A stretch of 64,000 bases of DNA from Haloarcula hispanica ATCC 33960 (GTDB taxonomy: Archaea; Halobacteriota; Halobacteria; Halobacteriales; Haloarculaceae), in NCBI RefSeq assembly GCF_000223905.1, contig NC_015948.1, positions 2,046,001 to 2,110,000 on the forward strand. Direction: 5' to 3'. The position numbers and the translations under genes are program-made. The notes below the pieces were generated by a model, which did no database searches, had not been told where the DNA came from, and saw only the letters and a program-made list of their open reading frames with translations. Positions 63,701-64,000 of this stretch are shown piece after piece (within the stretch, counting starts at the first letter, position 1; every line of letters begins with the position of its first letter).

Positions 63701-64000
63701 CCTCCAGTTCGTCGAAGGCGTCGGCCTTCTTTGCGTCGAACTGGGCGACGCCGGCGATCTCGTCGATGATCTCCCGGCGGGAGCCGGCGGTCATGTTGAT
63801 GATCTCGGTCACGTCGCCCTGCATGACCACGTTGTACCCCTCCGGGGTCACGCCGGCCTGGGCGAGCAGGTCCTGAATGTCTGAGAGGTTGACCGAGCGC
63901 CCGTTGATGTAGTAATAGGAGTAGTAGTTGTCCTCGGTCTCCTTGACCCGGCGCTTGATGGCGATTTCGTCCACGTCGCCCACGTCCTCCGTGCCGGCGG
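60723..64000 (-). CDS. smc: Chromosome segregation protein SMC, N-terminus cut by window edge
   Basis: The frame is open to the right edge; at least 1092 residues are present. Missing are the first residues with Walker A. Seen are the coiled coils, the hinge (SSYGRAVTAILNAGQDGVHG to about SGGAGKL), the signature LNAMSGGEKSLTALAFIFAI and Walker B FYALDEVDAFLDAANADLVG, then a D-loop and VVVSHRSAMLERSERAIGVM. SMC holds chromosomal DNA together with ScpA. The last bases overlap the scpA start, matching the conserved smc-scpA pair. Confidence 0.96.
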   Translation of the reverse strand, partial: AGTEDVGDVDEIAIKRRVKETEDNYYSYYYINGRSVNLSDIQDLLAQAGVTPEGYNVVMQGDVTEIINMTAGSRREIIDEIAGVAQFDAKKADAFDELEVVQERIDEAELRIEEKQERLDQLEDERETALKYQDLRDEKEEYEGYRKAAELEDKREELTAVEESIDELESELTELQTELDERQGAVIRLEDELHELNQEIERKGEDEQLAIKREIEEIKGDISRLEDKVESAEETVEAAENERRQAFVQIDRKQETIDDLESDIRETKVAKSNVKADIAEKESELAEVQQRIDEVGEEFQEVKDELEAKRSRLETLKSEKNDLQREQDRLLDEARRRSNAEDEKREAIEDAEAEIPDLEADIEDLETELEKAKQNKATIGEVVDDLRAEKRELQSDLDELEDEISAKQQEYAQLEAKAGEDGDSSYGRAVTAILNAGQDGVHGTVGQLGGVDPEYATACETAAGGRLAHVVVDDDSVGQRCIEYLKSRSAGRATFLPITQMQNRSLGSLPSADGVIDFAYNLVDFDREYAGIFSYVLGDTVVVDSMDTARDLMGDYRMVTLDGDLVEKSGAMTGGSSSGTRYSFSGGAGKLERVATRINELEDERADVREDLRDVEERLDDARDRESDATEQVRDIETSIERKQSKLEDTRDRIDQLEADLEDIAAEREDVADQMDELEADIEEKTEEIDALQRDIDDLEAEVEDSELPDLTDQRESIKDDIDGLEDRQGELDAELNEYELEKQYAEDAIEDLHDDIEAAQNRKAEHEERIDDLEAKVTEKQELKAEKEQAVADLEEELAELKSEREDLKDDLGEAKEARDEQQAAVSEIERDLESEQETQERLEWEIDELEAQVGDYDPEDVPDHETVEQEIDRLETEMEKLEPVNMRAIEEYDRVNDDLQELEDKKATLVEEADGIRDRIDTYEARKKETFMESFTEINDQFQNIFERLSNGTGHLHLEDEDDPFEGGLTMKAQPGDKPIQRLNAMSGGEKSLTALAFIFAIQRHNPAPFYALDEVDAFLDAANADLVGELVDELAGDAQFVVVSHRSAMLERSERAIGVMMQGDNVSAVTGIDLSGEGDGDEEVPADD

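Noticed and set aside
1-64000. CRISPR arrays
   Set aside because: No regularly spaced direct repeats of 24-40 bp were seen; the only long direct repeat is the 27-bp att-like pair.

Overview
The window is chromosomal DNA from a halophilic archaeon (class Halobacteria), most likely a Haloarcula or close relative. The evidence is the strongly acidic proteins, high GC in the core genes, the archaeal S10-spc ribosomal gene order including eS4, eL32, eL19 and RNase P component 1, tandem-domain HVO_2922-type and HalX proteins, an intron-containing elongator tRNA-Met, ISH-type transposases, and near-leaderless genes with TATA boxes about 25 bp upstream of the start codon. Assignments come from reading the sequence and its translations; no database search was run.

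Region 1 (1-17,858) is a surface-polysaccharide island of lower and uneven GC. It holds six glycosyltransferases (one cut by the window edge), a sulfatase-like enzyme, an O-antigen-ligase/Wzy-like membrane protein, a SAM methyltransferase and a Wzx-like flippase. It also has a minus-strand operon in which two toroid-fold glycan enzymes (heparinase/lyase-like and GH88-like) sit between two GT4 glycosyltransferases. Together these could build, flip, polymerise, trim and decorate an exported glycan. The island is littered with dead insertion sequences: an IS1595/ISH4-type transposase with one frameshift, an ISH3-type transposase with a stop and two frameshifts, and a transposase C-terminal fragment.

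Region 2 (17,859-21,828) is a decayed zone. It has an IS66-type transposase broken by a 5-bp tandem duplication, a long hairpin just upstream of it, a truncated membrane-protein remnant, one small acidic ORF and about 1.3 kb with no convincing gene. It ends directly at the 3' end of secY.

Region 3 (21,829-35,976, all minus strand) is the S10-spc ribosomal protein operon, transcribed from a putative SPOUT RNA methyltransferase gene through uL3, uL4, uL23, uL2, uS19, uL22, uS3, uL29, RNase P component 1, uS17, uL14, uL24, eS4, uL5, uS14, uS8, uL6, eL32, eL19, uL18, uS5, uL30 and uL15 to secY. Most junctions overlap by 1 or 4 bp or are separated by 2-6 bp, implying translational coupling. A TATA box lies about 60 bp upstream of the first gene.

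Region 4 (36,326-64,000) is mostly ordinary core genome. It includes tRNA-Gly(GCC) with a 27-bp copy of its 3' end 161 bp downstream (an att-like duplication), an amphi-Trp/DUF1508 protein, an MTH1187-type protein, mch, a GTPBP1-type GTPase, a HAD phosphatase, a membrane J-domain protein and a B12-type ribonucleotide reductase. Further on are a frameshifted lipoprotein gene, a membrane-linked sulfite-oxidase-type molybdoenzyme, a zinc-finger microprotein, a receiver/PAS histidine kinase, a VTT membrane protein, the intron-containing tRNA-Met(CAT), a HalX response regulator and several haloarchaeal proteins of unknown function. The window ends with an M50 site-2-type protease and the scpA-smc condensin pair, smc running off the right edge.
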